Shown: positions 1 through 7,970 of the stretch, in pieces
Position numbering within the stretch: the first letter of the stretch is position 1
How the letters are laid out: each line of letters starts with the position of its first letter
NCBI GenBank assembly: GCA_002029975.1
Contig: LQBE01000015.1
Span: forward strand, 58,392 to 122,391
Origin: a delta proteobacterium ML8_F1
Lineage (GTDB): Bacteria; Bacillota; Clostridia; Peptostreptococcales; Acidaminobacteraceae
Direction: 5' to 3'
Length of the DNA: 64,000 bases
The notes under the pieces: generated by a model
The model's input: only the letters and a program-made list of their open reading frames with translations
Told to the model about the DNA's origin: nothing
Database searches by the model: none
Translations under genes and position numbers: made by a program

Positions 1-2650
1 AGTAGGTCCCGCTGAGCCTGCCGATCTCCGACACGGCCTCCTCATGGGAAAGCGGGAGCGCCCCCCAGGGATTCACCATCCGGTCATAGACCTCCGCGAC
101 AGCAAGAATTCTCGCCATCATAGGGATTTCCTCGCCTTTAAGACCCTTGGGATACCCTTCCCCGTTGAACCATTCGTGGTGACTGTAGACTCCCTCGGCG
201 ATATCAAGGGTTTCATCAAATAGATTCAGAATCCGGTAGCCCACCACGGAATGGTTTTTCATCTTTTGTTTTTCCACCTCCGAAAGGGGGCGCTTGTGAA
301 GCAATTCCTCCGAGAGGACGATTTTTCCGATATCGTGATGATACCCTGCTTTTTCCATCCTGTAGCCGGCTGCGGCATCTAAACCAAGGGCCCTGGCAAT
401 TTTTCCACTGAGTTCAGCCACCCCCTGTGAATGGGCCTCTTCCTCCTTGGAACGCCGGTGCAATGTCTCCATGAGGGTTTTGATAAGATGCTGGTTGATA
501 TCATTCCTTTTGAGGGTTTTTTCCTTGTACATGGCATTTTCAGCATTGGTCATGGTTTCTTCAAGCGATTTTCCCTGGGTCAGCCTCGTATCACTGCCCA
601 GGGAAATGCTGCATTTAATGGCGTCAATGGTCGCCTCTGAAAAGCTCTGGTTGATTCTTTTGATGACTTGCCCGGTCTCCTCCTTGCCGGTATCTGGAAG
701 CAGGACAAGAAATTCATCCCCGCCGATTCGGGCTATGGTATCCTTTTCCCTTGTGGACTGTCTGATTATCTGGGCTGATTTTTTAATCAGGTTGTCCCCG
801 GCACCGTGCCCGAAAATATCATTGGTCATTTTGAGGCCATTGATGTCGCCGATAATCACAGAAAAGGGTATTTTGTCCGCAAGGGCATACTGCCTGATCT
901 GTTCATCCACATACCTTCGATTCTTCAGACCCGTCAGTTCATCGTGATAACTCAGATACCGGATCTGCTCCTCATCCTTTTTCCGGCTGGTGATGTCCAT
1001 GAAGTTCACCACGGCCCCGACGAGATTCTCTCCCCTGTACTGCGGATAGGAATAATACTCCACTTCAAAGAAAGTGCCATCGGATCGCCAGAACACCTCG
1101 TCTTCAGCGTGGGTTTTTTTCCCCTCTTTAAAGGCACGGTCCATCTCACAGGTCTCCCTGGGCAGAGGGGTTCCGTCCTTCTTCTGGTAGTGGATCAGAT
1201 TATGCATATTCCTGCCGATGAGAGACTCCTCAGAACTGTAGCCCAACATCTTGAGACAACTGGTGTTTGTGAAGGTGCATCTGCCCTCTGTATCCACCCC
1301 GTAAATTGCCTCGGCAGTGGAATCCAGCAGGAGTCTGAGTTGGTCCGCACTGCGCTGCCGATCCTCCAAGGCCCCATGGAGTTCCTCAGTTCGCCTGGCC
1401 ACAATCCCCTCGAGGTCATTGATCAGGGACTGCAGCGACTCCGCCACATTGTTGAAGGCTATAGAAATTCTTCCGATTTCATCCATGCGTGAAACTTCAG
1501 CTCTTTGACTCAAATCCCCTGAAGCAATTTTCTCGCTGACCTCAAGGAGATTGGCAATCGGATCCAGGAGCACTTTTGTAGAAAAACTATAGGCTCCCAG
1601 GGTGAAAAGCCCCATGAGGATGACAAAACCGATGGTGAAATTGATGGTTCGGTTGACCTCTGCACTCAACAGACTCCTTGCAATTCCAGAAACCACCACC
1701 CATTCAAGACCGGAGCCTTCAAAGATTTCAGTATTGACAGCGTAGGTGGCTTCCAGATTTTCAGTCCCCTGGGAGGAATTCACTTTCCCGGAAGACCCCT
1801 CCATCAGGGCCTTCTCAATGTCCCGGTATGAATTTCTCACGTAGGATCCATCGGCCTCGACTCTGAAATTTTCCACCCCGATGGAATTGCCTATCATAAG
1901 GCCCGAATCCTTTTCATAAATGTAGGCGAATCCCCTGGAATCCTCGGCAATCGTTTCAAGGTAATCGTTTATTCCTGAAAGCAGCAGATGGGCTCCAAGG
2001 ACCCCCATGAAGTCATTCTCAGGACTATAGACTGGAATCGACGCAGAAATCGCAAGGTCATCCATCACAAAGTGCTGGTAAACCGGAGAAAAAGTGAAGG
2101 CTCCCTTGCTTTGGGCCGCCCGGTACCAATCCCGTGTCCTGGGGTCAAAGGCTCCAGCCACCACCACCCGATCGCCGGCGGTCAGATCCTCCCTGACCTC
2201 GTAATACCAGGAAACGCCCCCGGTTGAAGCGTCATTGCGCATAATTTCAAGAACCCCGTCGGGACTTCTTCTAGCCCCATAGTACTCTCCATGGACTGAA
2301 CCGAAGCTGAAACTGTATATATGGTCTTCATAGGTCTGCAGCACACCCAGAAAATACCGTTCCCGGTTTGTTGTCTCAGACAAATCAAGTATCCCCGTGG
2401 CTATCACCTTGTGGTTGAGAAGATTCATATGACGTGGCGTCTCCATAAAATCATGGATATCCTCGTGGATTCTCTCGTTGAGGTCCCGGGCCATGCCCAG
2501 GGTGGTTTTCTCTGAAGAGCTTCTCCAGTTGCTGATGATGATATGAGAATTCCCCACCACAGCCATCGATAGAATCAACAAAAAAAGGACCAGGAGTATC
2601 GTGCGTATGGACAGACTCTTTTTACCTTCCCCCAAAGCTTGTTTCTTCAT
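1..2650 (-). CDS. Cache-HAMP-PAS-GGDEF-HD-GYP c-di-GMP signalling protein (3' end outside window)
   Basis: This is a membrane-bound sensor that probably both makes and degrades cyclic di-GMP. From the N-terminus I read a transmembrane helix (about residues 13-32), an extracellular Cache-like region (40-325), a second membrane helix (about 330-350), a HAMP linker (355-405), a PAS domain with its C-terminal cap (about 440-560), a GGDEF domain with the intact motif RIGGDEF near residue 643, and an HD-GYP domain with HHDIGK near 773 and HHEWFNGEGYP near 823. An RxxD inhibitory site (REKD) lies exactly five residues before GGDEF, which suggests product inhibition. The ATG at 2648-2650 follows a GGAGG at 2660-2664. 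The gene runs off the left edge, so the C-terminus is missing. Its start lies only a few bases from the end of the IS605-like element, so its original promoter may be lost. Confidence 0.92.
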   Translation of the reverse strand, partial: MKKQALGEGKKSLSIRTILLVLFLLILSMAVVGNSHIIISNWRSSSEKTTLGMARDLNERIHEDIHDFMETPRHMNLLNHKVIATGILDLSETTNRERYFLGVLQTYEDHIYSFSFGSVHGEYYGARRSPDGVLEIMRNDASTGGVSWYYEVREDLTAGDRVVVAGAFDPRTRDWYRAAQSKGAFTFSPVYQHFVMDDLAISASIPVYSPENDFMGVLGAHLLLSGINDYLETIAEDSRGFAYIYEKDSGLMIGNSIGVENFRVEADGSYVRNSYRDIEKALMEGSSGKVNSSQGTENLEATYAVNTEIFEGSGLEWVVVSGIARSLLSAEVNRTINFTIGFVILMGLFTLGAYSFSTKVLLDPIANLLEVSEKIASGDLSQRAEVSRMDEIGRISIAFNNVAESLQSLINDLEGIVARRTEELHGALEDRQRSADQLRLLLDSTAEAIYGVDTEGRCTFTNTSCLKMLGYSSEESLIGRNMHNLIHYQKKDGTPLPRETCEMDRAFKEGKKTHAEDEVFWRSDGTFFEVEYYSYPQYRGENLVGAVVNFMDITSRKKDEEQIRYLSYHDELTGLKNRRYVDEQIRQYALADKIPFSVIIGDINGLKMTNDIFGHGAGDNLIKKSAQIIRQSTREKDTIARIGGDEFLVLLPDTGKEETGQVIKRINQSFSEATIDAIKCSISLGSDTRLTQGKSLEETMTNAENAMYKEKTLKRNDINQHLIKTLMETLHRRSKEEEAHSQGVAELSGKIARALGLDAAAGYRMEKAGYHHDIGKIVLSEELLHKRPLSEVEKQKMKNHSVVGYRILNLFDETLDIAEGVYSHHEWFNGEGYPKGLKGEEIPMMARILAVAEVYDRMVNPWGALPLSHEEAVSEIGRLSGTY

Positions 2651-2667
2651 CTGTTCAACCTCCGTTA

Positions 2668-2782
2668 GTGAACCTCACCTCAAAAGTCGCTTCGCAACTA
2701 TAGAAGGTGCTTCTAACTGCTTTAACAGCTAGACCCTCTGTCATAAATACAGCACTTACTGCGCAAAATACAACCATAAGTT
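2668..2782 (-). ncRNA. Candidate omega-RNA / right-end region of tnpB
   Basis: In IS200/IS605 elements the right end just downstream of tnpB is transcribed as the guide scaffold (established for TnpB systems). Here the stretch between the tnpB stop and the inferred right end contains the hairpin at 2685-2699 and a second weak stem around 2715-2735. A guide taken from the flank would start at about 2667 and read through the ribosome site and start codon of the adjacent GGDEF/HD-GYP gene. Inferred from position only. Confidence 0.4.
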
Positions 2783-4138
2783 CTACATGGCTTTAGCAAG
2801 GCTAATTAATGATGACAAAGTGCCTCTGGTCCTGAGCTCAAGTTCTGGAACTTTTGCCAGAGCTTGAGACCACTTCTTTTCAGAACTGGTTTTCTGTATT
2901 TCTTTGATAAAGTATCTCGCACCAATGTTGTATGATGCGTTAAGATCTGCCTGATAGGTTTTGCCTGATTGGAAAAGGGCAATATCTTTCCTCCTGTTTC
3001 TTTTGACAAGCCCGCTGCCATCAAAAGCGAGTGCGCTAGTGTTTTTCGCACTGACCCTGCGAAAACGCATACCTCTTTTGTGGGCCATATCCTCGACCTT
3101 GTCTTGAATCTTGGATTTTGCCCAGTACTGCATTTTCTGGCGAAATTTCATAACCCAAGAACTTTGACCTTTTGGCAGTTTGAATTTGCCAAGGTACTCG
3201 AAAACAATAACATCTGCTCCATTTTTCTCGGCAAACTTAATCATTTGACTAGCAGTGTCATGAACTATTTGTTTTTGAAGATGGTTGATTTTACGCCAGT
3301 GATTTGGAAAATTATTTTTACTGTTTTGCCCAGACTTCTTTTGCGCTTTTTTAAGTCTACCCAGGCGATGAAGTAATCGGTCTTTTTCTACTGACTGATT
3401 GATAAAAATTCGGTCAGTGACAGTACCATCAGACCTCATGGCAGAGCAAACCGCACTGTTGGTTAGTCCAAGGTCAACAGAAATAATCGTTTGGTCTTCC
3501 AATTTCGTGTTTTTCAGGGGCATGTTTTTCTGGTATGGGACCGCTAAGTAGTATTTTTTCCCGTGTTTCACCAGTGTGGGATTAAATGCTTTGTAGTTTA
3601 GCAGGTCGCGTTTCTCAAGATTTTTCATCTCAAATGAAATCTTAATCCAGACCCAATCATTCTTGTGAAAAACTTTGATCATGGCTTCTCCATCACCAAG
3701 TTTGTTGAACATGTTGGATTTGTAGAAAACCGGAAAAGCATCGTGTTTCTTTGAGAGTGTCGGTGCCTTGTCCTTGAACGCTTTGCCCTCTGATTCGAAT
3801 AGGCGTTGCTTCTCATAGTGATTTGCTAGATTGGATCGATGACTGGATACGATTCCCATTGCTTCAGCAGTAGCACTTCTTCGGAAATAACTTGGGAACT
3901 TGTGAAACTGCTGGTCGAACTTAGGATATTGGGGTGAAGGATTCTCTTTTGTCTCGTGAATGAGTTTTTCTACATGATTATATCGCTCTTTAGAGGTTTC
4001 CATAAGAGAGAGTGTTTCCCACTCATTATTGATGGCATCGACAATAAAAGCAAGGGCTTCTCGATAAATATTGAGGGTTGCTTTAAGCCTATTGGTGTGA
4101 GATGTAATTTTATGCCGAACAGTTTTAGTCACTTTCAT
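2783..4138 (-). CDS. tnpB: TnpB-family RuvC nuclease (IS605 OrfB), zinc-finger-less variant
   Basis: Transposon-encoded RNA-guided nuclease family protein, 451 residues from the ATG at 4138, which follows an AGGTG; an upstream TTG at 4153 would add five residues. The three RuvC acidic residues are visible: D222 in ISVDLGLTNSA, E314 in VIVFEYLGK and D398 in QADLNASYNIGARYF. Between the second and third RuvC motifs canonical TnpB has a four-cysteine zinc ribbon; here that stretch (NTSALAFDGSGLV, about 366-378) contains no cysteine at all. I recall a similar AFDGSG block in 'TnpB-related accessory proteins' of Firmicutes, so this is probably a recognised sub-branch rather than fresh decay. The frame is open throughout, so the gene looks intact while its partner tnpA is dead. 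Whether it still cuts DNA is unknown. Confidence 0.88.
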   Translation of the reverse strand: MKVTKTVRHKITSHTNRLKATLNIYREALAFIVDAINNEWETLSLMETSKERYNHVEKLIHETKENPSPQYPKFDQQFHKFPSYFRRSATAEAMGIVSSHRSNLANHYEKQRLFESEGKAFKDKAPTLSKKHDAFPVFYKSNMFNKLGDGEAMIKVFHKNDWVWIKISFEMKNLEKRDLLNYKAFNPTLVKHGKKYYLAVPYQKNMPLKNTKLEDQTIISVDLGLTNSAVCSAMRSDGTVTDRIFINQSVEKDRLLHRLGRLKKAQKKSGQNSKNNFPNHWRKINHLQKQIVHDTASQMIKFAEKNGADVIVFEYLGKFKLPKGQSSWVMKFRQKMQYWAKSKIQDKVEDMAHKRGMRFRRVSAKNTSALAFDGSGLVKRNRRKDIALFQSGKTYQADLNASYNIGARYFIKEIQKTSSEKKWSQALAKVPELELRTRGTLSSLISLAKAM

Positions 4139-4219
4139 ATGGCACCTCGTCAAATCCGGTTCTTTCTGTTACAATAATACCATAAATGGTATTTATTGTA
4201 AATAAATGAGGGATGCTGT

Positions 4220-4414
4220 ATGAACGCTTACAAGAAGAATAGACACTCATGTTACTCTCTAAAATATCACTGAGTTGTCGTGACAAAGTATAGACATAGC
4301 AGGTTCTACTGAAAACCATACTTCTGGAGCCAAAGCTACCTAATAATAGCCACAGGTGGAGCAACTATCGAAGTAATCATGAAGTACATTGAGGAGCAAA
4401 AGGCTCCTCAATAA
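4220..4414 (+). pseudogene. tnpA: tnpA (Y1 HUH transposase) remnant
   Basis: The ATG at 4220 opens a typical IS200 TnpA N-terminus: MNAYKKNRHSCYSLKYH, then an in-frame TGA at 4271-4273, then VVVTKYRH, a second TGA at 4310-4312, and directly the C-terminal part KPYFWSQSYLIIATGG followed by MKYIEEQKAPQ and TAA at 4412-4414. All pieces are in the same frame. The central part with the HUH (HxH) motif is deleted, so the normal length of roughly 130-150 residues is reduced to about 64 codons with two stops. The C-terminal YIEEQ, which holds the catalytic Tyr in this family, survives. Non-functional; the element cannot move without help. Confidence 0.88.
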
Positions 4415-4467
4415 AAACTAACCCCTCCTAAATCGGATTAGAGAAGGGGATTGCGTTTTTAATTTTG

Positions 4468-4773
4468 TTCAATCAGGAAGCCCTGAAGTCAAAGGACAAG
4501 GTGGACCTGATCACCATCACCCTGGACCTTCCCTTTGCCCAGAAGCGCTACTGCGCCGCTGAAGGGATTGAGAACATGACGGTGGTCAGCGACTATCAGC
4601 AAAGGGATTTTGGCTTGAAATACGGGTTTTTGATTGATGAGCTCAAACTGCTCACCCGGGGCGTCGTTGTCATCGGCAGGGACAACATCGTCAAATACGT
4701 GCAGTATGTGGCCGAGGTAGGCAATGAACCGGATTACGAGGCGGTGCTTGAGGTTATTGAGGCCCTGGATTAG
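4468..4773 (+). pseudogene. tpx: Thiol peroxidase (Tpx) 3' remnant, N-terminus lost at the IS end
   Basis: The product from 4468 matches the C-terminal two thirds of a Tpx peroxiredoxin: FNQEALK, then ITITLDLPFAQKRYC, GIENMTVVSDY, LLTRGVVVIG and a final VIEALD. Family members are about 165 residues; the first 60 or so, including the peroxidatic cysteine, are absent. Homology begins exactly at the inferred left end of the IS605-like element, and the TTG at 4465 that could start translation lies in the junction. The missing 5' part is not present on the other side of the element, so the insertion was accompanied or followed by a deletion. The resolving cysteine (KRYC) remains but cannot act alone. 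Confidence 0.85.
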
Positions 4774-4779
4774 TTTGTT

Positions 4780-4808
4780 TTGACAAGGGGCCGAAAAGAT
4801 GGTATAGT
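4780..4808 (+). promoter_or_regulatory. Sigma-A type promoter for the UPF0316 leader
   Basis: TTGACA at 4780-4785 and TATAGT at 4803-4808 are separated by 17 bases. Transcription would begin near 4815, giving an untranslated leader of about 140 bases. Confidence 0.8.
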
Positions 4809-4810
4809 AG

Positions 4811-4914
4811 CTAAGTCGGGTCAATCCCGACAATATGAAATCAGCTATCCCGTCGTTACCCATGAAATGGATAATCGATAGACCTGAGAGACTTCAGGTC
4901 TATTTTATTTTGTT
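4811..4914 (+). ncRNA. Candidate riboswitch-like leader with terminator (class not recognised)
   Basis: The leader has a perfect 6-bp hairpin GTCGGG/CCCGAC (4815-4820/4826-4831), then a helix CTATC (4845-4849) with GATAG (4877-4881) that encloses a CCAT-GAA-ATGG hairpin (4860-4870). The ATAG part of GATAG is also the base of a 10-bp terminator stem ATAGACCTGA/TCAGGTCTAT (4878-4887/4894-4903) followed by a T-rich run. The two helices are mutually exclusive, so forming the upstream helix would stop terminator formation: an 'ON' switch geometry. I do not recognise the aptamer; the guanidine-IV class is one to compare. Structure seen directly; ligand control is inferred. Confidence 0.55.
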
Positions 4915-4954
4915 TGTCGGGAAGCAGCGGGGCAGTTTTTCAAGGAGGGAAAAG

Positions 4955-5485
4955 ATGAATCAGGAAATGATGATTTCCTTGGGCAGTCTTTTCATGGTCA
5001 CCTCTTTTACCAATGTTTTGGCCACTCTCAAGACCATCATGATATCAAAAAAAATCATGAACCCCGTTTATCTGATAGTGTTCGTGGATGCTGCGATTTT
5101 TGCCAGTGTCCTGACCAAGGTGGTTGGATCCACCGGCCTCTATTTCACCCTGGCCTATGCACTTGGCAGGACCTTCGGGGTCTTTGTCGGAGGCAAGCTG
5201 GAGGATACCCTGGGTCTGGGCATTATTGAAGTGGACCTTTTTCTCAACGAGGGCGTGAAATCCACGGCGATTGCCCAGCGGCTAAGGGAAGAAGGCTATA
5301 CCGTCAATCATTTCCTCGCAAGGGGAAATCAGGGAGAAAAAAGACATCAAGTAGAAGTAGTCATGAAAAGAAAAGAGTACAGGATTTTCCGCGACATTCT
5401 TAGTGAAGCCGGAATAGATGATCCCACTCTGAAAATCAAGAGTATCAGTAAAATTGAAGGAAAGATTACCGTGAGCAGACTTTGA
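4955..5485 (+). CDS. UPF0316 membrane protein (DUF5698-DUF2179)
   Basis: The ATG at 4955 is chosen because it follows a GGAGGG at 4944-4949; earlier in-frame codons lie inside the structured leader. The 176-residue product begins with hydrophobic segments (about residues 5-25, 33-55 and 60-80) and ends in a soluble domain with the pattern EGYTVNHFLARG and KRKEYRIFRDIL, typical of the DUF2179 domain of UPF0316 proteins. Molecular function is unknown for the family; it is a small inner-membrane protein with a cytoplasmic ligand-binding-like fold. It stands alone between its own regulated leader and a terminator, so it is probably expressed in response to a specific signal sensed by the leader RNA. 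Confidence 0.85.
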   Translation: MNQEMMISLGSLFMVTSFTNVLATLKTIMISKKIMNPVYLIVFVDAAIFASVLTKVVGSTGLYFTLAYALGRTFGVFVGGKLEDTLGLGIIEVDLFLNEGVKSTAIAQRLREEGYTVNHFLARGNQGEKRHQVEVVMKRKEYRIFRDILSEAGIDDPTLKIKSISKIEGKITVSRL

Positions 5486-5529
5486 CGCTCTCCGAATGAA
5501 TCGGGGGGATTATCAGCTGTCTATGAAAA

Positions 5530-5576
5530 AATCCCCTTCGGCTGGCAGTGTCAACCGGAGGGGATTCATCGTTTTT
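5530..5576. terminator. Bidirectional terminator between UPF0316 and metH
   Basis: A 12-bp stem at 5530-5541/5554-5565 with one G-T pair is followed by T runs on both strands, serving the two convergent genes. Confidence 0.85.
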
Positions 5577-5590
5577 GTCAGGAGTTTCTG

Positions 5591-7963
5591 CTAGGGGCGG
5601 CGGATTTTGCGGGTGAAGAACTCATCGGCGATGGTGACGGCGCTTCTGGCATCTCTGCCGTAATAGTCCGCACCGATTTCCCTGGCGTATTCAGGGGTGA
5701 GAACAGCTCCCCCCACGAAAACCGATGTCTCAGGATATTCGGTTTTGATGGCCTTGATGGTGGTTTCCATGTGAAGCACCGTAGTGGTCATCAGGGCGCT
5801 GAGACCGACGAGCCTGACCCTGTGTCTGGCCACCGCTTCTACAACCTTTTGCGGGGAAGTGTCCTTGCCGAGGTCAATGACCTCATAGCCGTAGTTCTCA
5901 AGGAGGACCTTCACCAGGTTTTTGCCCAGGTCATGGACATCCCCCTGCACCGTGGCCAGGATAATGACTCCCTTGGGAGCGAGTTTTTCACCGCTTAAAA
6001 GGAGTTTTTTTCTCACAAGTTCGAAGGCGACACCGGCGGTTTCGGCGGCCCGGATCAGCTGAGGCAGGTAGATTGTCCTCTCCTCGTACTGCCGTCCCAC
6101 TTCATCAAGCGCGGGGACCAGATGGTTTTCAACAATCCACAGAGGCTCGTGGGTTTCAAGGCCTGCCTCGGTGAAGGTTCTCGTGGCTTCTTGGCTGCCC
6201 TTGAGTAGCATTTGAGTCAGATTTTCTTCCCGGATGGTCTCAGGGACACTCTCACCGGTGGTTTGATTGGCATAGGCGGCGATGAAGGCCTTTGCGTCGG
6301 GATCCTGGTTGGACAGCAGATTGAAGGCCATCAGAGTATCAATGACTCCGGGAGCGCCGGGGTCGATAATAACGGTGTCCAGGCCTGCACCAAGGGCCAT
6401 GGCGAGATAGGTCCGGTTGATCAGGGGCCGGTTGGGGAGACCATAGGAGACGTTGCTCAGACCCAGGGTAGTGAGGATGTCACCAGAGGCCTTGATGGCC
6501 CTGATGGCCTTGATGGTCTCCATCACCTCGGCCTGCTGGGCGCTGGCGGTAAGAACCAGGGTGTCGATGAGGAGCCTGCTTTTGTCAATGCCATAGTCCC
6601 CGGCGGTCCTGATGATTTTTTGTGCCACGGCCATGCGGCTTTCAAATTTTTTGGGAATGCCTCCTTCATCGAAGGTCAGGGCAATCACATAAGCACCGTA
6701 TTTTTTCACCAGGGGAAAGATGTCAGCCATGGACTGTGCCTTGCCATTGACCGAGTTGATAATGGGAACGCCATTATAGTGACGCAGGGCGGCTTCAATG
6801 ACCTCGGGGGTGGTGGTATCAAACTGCAGGGGAGCGTCAATCAGACCGTTGAAGCTTTCAATAATTTCAAGCATGGCTTTTTTCTCGTCCACCCCGGGCA
6901 GGGAGGTATTGATATCCAGGACCCTGGCTCCCTTCTCCACCTGCTCGAAGGCCATTTTGAGGGCCAAAGAAAAATCACCGGAGGTGAAGGGTTCCTTGAG
7001 CTGCCGGTTACCTGATGGATTGATGCGTTCACCGATAAGGGTGACCCCGTTATCGAGATTCACCCGTTTTTGGGAGGATGAGACGAAGCGTGGTCTTTTT
7101 TTGATTTCCCGTGGCTGGTAGCGGTCCTTGAGTTCACAAAGCTTCTGGATGGTCTGGGGGGTGGTGCCGCAGCAGCCCCCGATAATCTGGACCCCTTCAC
7201 TGACAAAAAGGTCATAGACTTCTTTGAAGGCCTCCGGGGAGACATGGTAGAAGGTTTTTCCGAAGTTGACACTCGGAAGCCCGGCATTGGCCTGGACCAT
7301 CACAGGAATTTCAGAGAAGTCGAGAATTCTTCTGACAATGGGAATCATTTCTCCGGGCCCCAGGGAGCAGTTGACTCCCAGGGCATCCACCCCCAGAGCC
7401 TCGAGGGCGAGAACCATGGTTTCGGGATCGGTTCCCGTCAGGCTCAGACCGTCGGCTTCAAAGGTCATGGTGGCGAATACCCTGCAGGAGGCGTTTTCCT
7501 TGGCGGCAAGTACGGCGGCCCGCATTTCGCCAAGATCCGACATGGTTTCAATCAGAATCACATCAATGCCCTTGCTGACACCGATGACCACTTGATTCTT
7601 GAAATACTCGTAGGCTTCCTCGAAATCCATTTCACCGATGGGGCGCATTACCCGCCCGATGGGACCCAGATCAAGGGCGATTTTCACATCGGTACCCTCA
7701 GTGGCGGCTTTGGCATTGTCTACGGCGGCAGAAACAATTGCTTCAAGGGAATACTTTGATTCAGAGAGTTTGTAGGCATTGGCGCCAAAGGTGTGGGTGG
7801 TGATGACCTGAGCCCCGTGGGCGATGTAGTCCTTGTGGATGGACACAATCACCTCGGGGTTTTCAATATTGAGTTCCTCGGGGATTGAGGTATTCACAAA
7901 TCCCTTTTCCTGCAGCATGGTGCCCATGGCACCGTCAAATACAAGCAATCCTGATTCCAACAA
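5591..7963 (-). CDS. metH: Cobalamin-dependent methionine synthase, short form without reactivation domain
   Basis: Transfers the methyl group of methyl-tetrahydrofolate to homocysteine through a corrinoid. Domains in order: homocysteine-binding barrel (about 1-290) with zinc ligands in GVNCSLGP and IIGGCCGTTP; pterin-binding barrel (about 305-560) with TLIGERINPSGNRQ; B12 cap and B12-binding domains (about 575-790) with the base-off motif DVHDLG. At 790 residues it lacks the C-terminal AdoMet-dependent reactivation domain of long MetH; that function is encoded by the next gene upstream. The TTG at 7963 is the likely start, behind AAAGGAGATG that overlaps the stop of that gene. Last gene of the S-box operon. 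Confidence 0.95.
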   Translation of the reverse strand: MLESGLLVFDGAMGTMLQEKGFVNTSIPEELNIENPEVIVSIHKDYIAHGAQVITTHTFGANAYKLSESKYSLEAIVSAAVDNAKAATEGTDVKIALDLGPIGRVMRPIGEMDFEEAYEYFKNQVVIGVSKGIDVILIETMSDLGEMRAAVLAAKENASCRVFATMTFEADGLSLTGTDPETMVLALEALGVDALGVNCSLGPGEMIPIVRRILDFSEIPVMVQANAGLPSVNFGKTFYHVSPEAFKEVYDLFVSEGVQIIGGCCGTTPQTIQKLCELKDRYQPREIKKRPRFVSSSQKRVNLDNGVTLIGERINPSGNRQLKEPFTSGDFSLALKMAFEQVEKGARVLDINTSLPGVDEKKAMLEIIESFNGLIDAPLQFDTTTPEVIEAALRHYNGVPIINSVNGKAQSMADIFPLVKKYGAYVIALTFDEGGIPKKFESRMAVAQKIIRTAGDYGIDKSRLLIDTLVLTASAQQAEVMETIKAIRAIKASGDILTTLGLSNVSYGLPNRPLINRTYLAMALGAGLDTVIIDPGAPGVIDTLMAFNLLSNQDPDAKAFIAAYANQTTGESVPETIREENLTQMLLKGSQEATRTFTEAGLETHEPLWIVENHLVPALDEVGRQYEERTIYLPQLIRAAETAGVAFELVRKKLLLSGEKLAPKGVIILATVQGDVHDLGKNLVKVLLENYGYEVIDLGKDTSPQKVVEAVARHRVRLVGLSALMTTTVLHMETTIKAIKTEYPETSVFVGGAVLTPEYAREIGADYYGRDARSAVTIADEFFTRKIRRP

Positions 7964-7970
7964 GGTAATT

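Larger units (their letters stand above)
2668..4464 (-). mobile_element. Decayed IS200/IS605-family element (tnpB plus fossil tnpA)
   Basis: Divergent tnpB (minus) and tnpA remnant (plus) define an IS605-like layout. The inferred right end, after the tnpB stop, carries a small hairpin at 2685-2699 (stem AGTTGC/GCGACT on the minus strand) and ends near 2668 at GGTGAGGTTCAC. The inferred left end carries an imperfect hairpin around 4421-4456 (CCCCT...AGGGG) and ends near 4464, where homology to thiol peroxidase begins abruptly. On the minus strand the bases flanking this end read TTGAA, a plausible IS605-type target. The ends are inferred from hairpins and from the peroxidase boundary, not from an empty-site comparison. 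Confidence 0.7.

Noticed and set aside
4489-4863. Long minus-strand frame opposite the tpx remnant
   Set aside because: It is a shadow of a coding strand, with no family resemblance or ribosome site; it also covers the promoter and leader of UPF0316.
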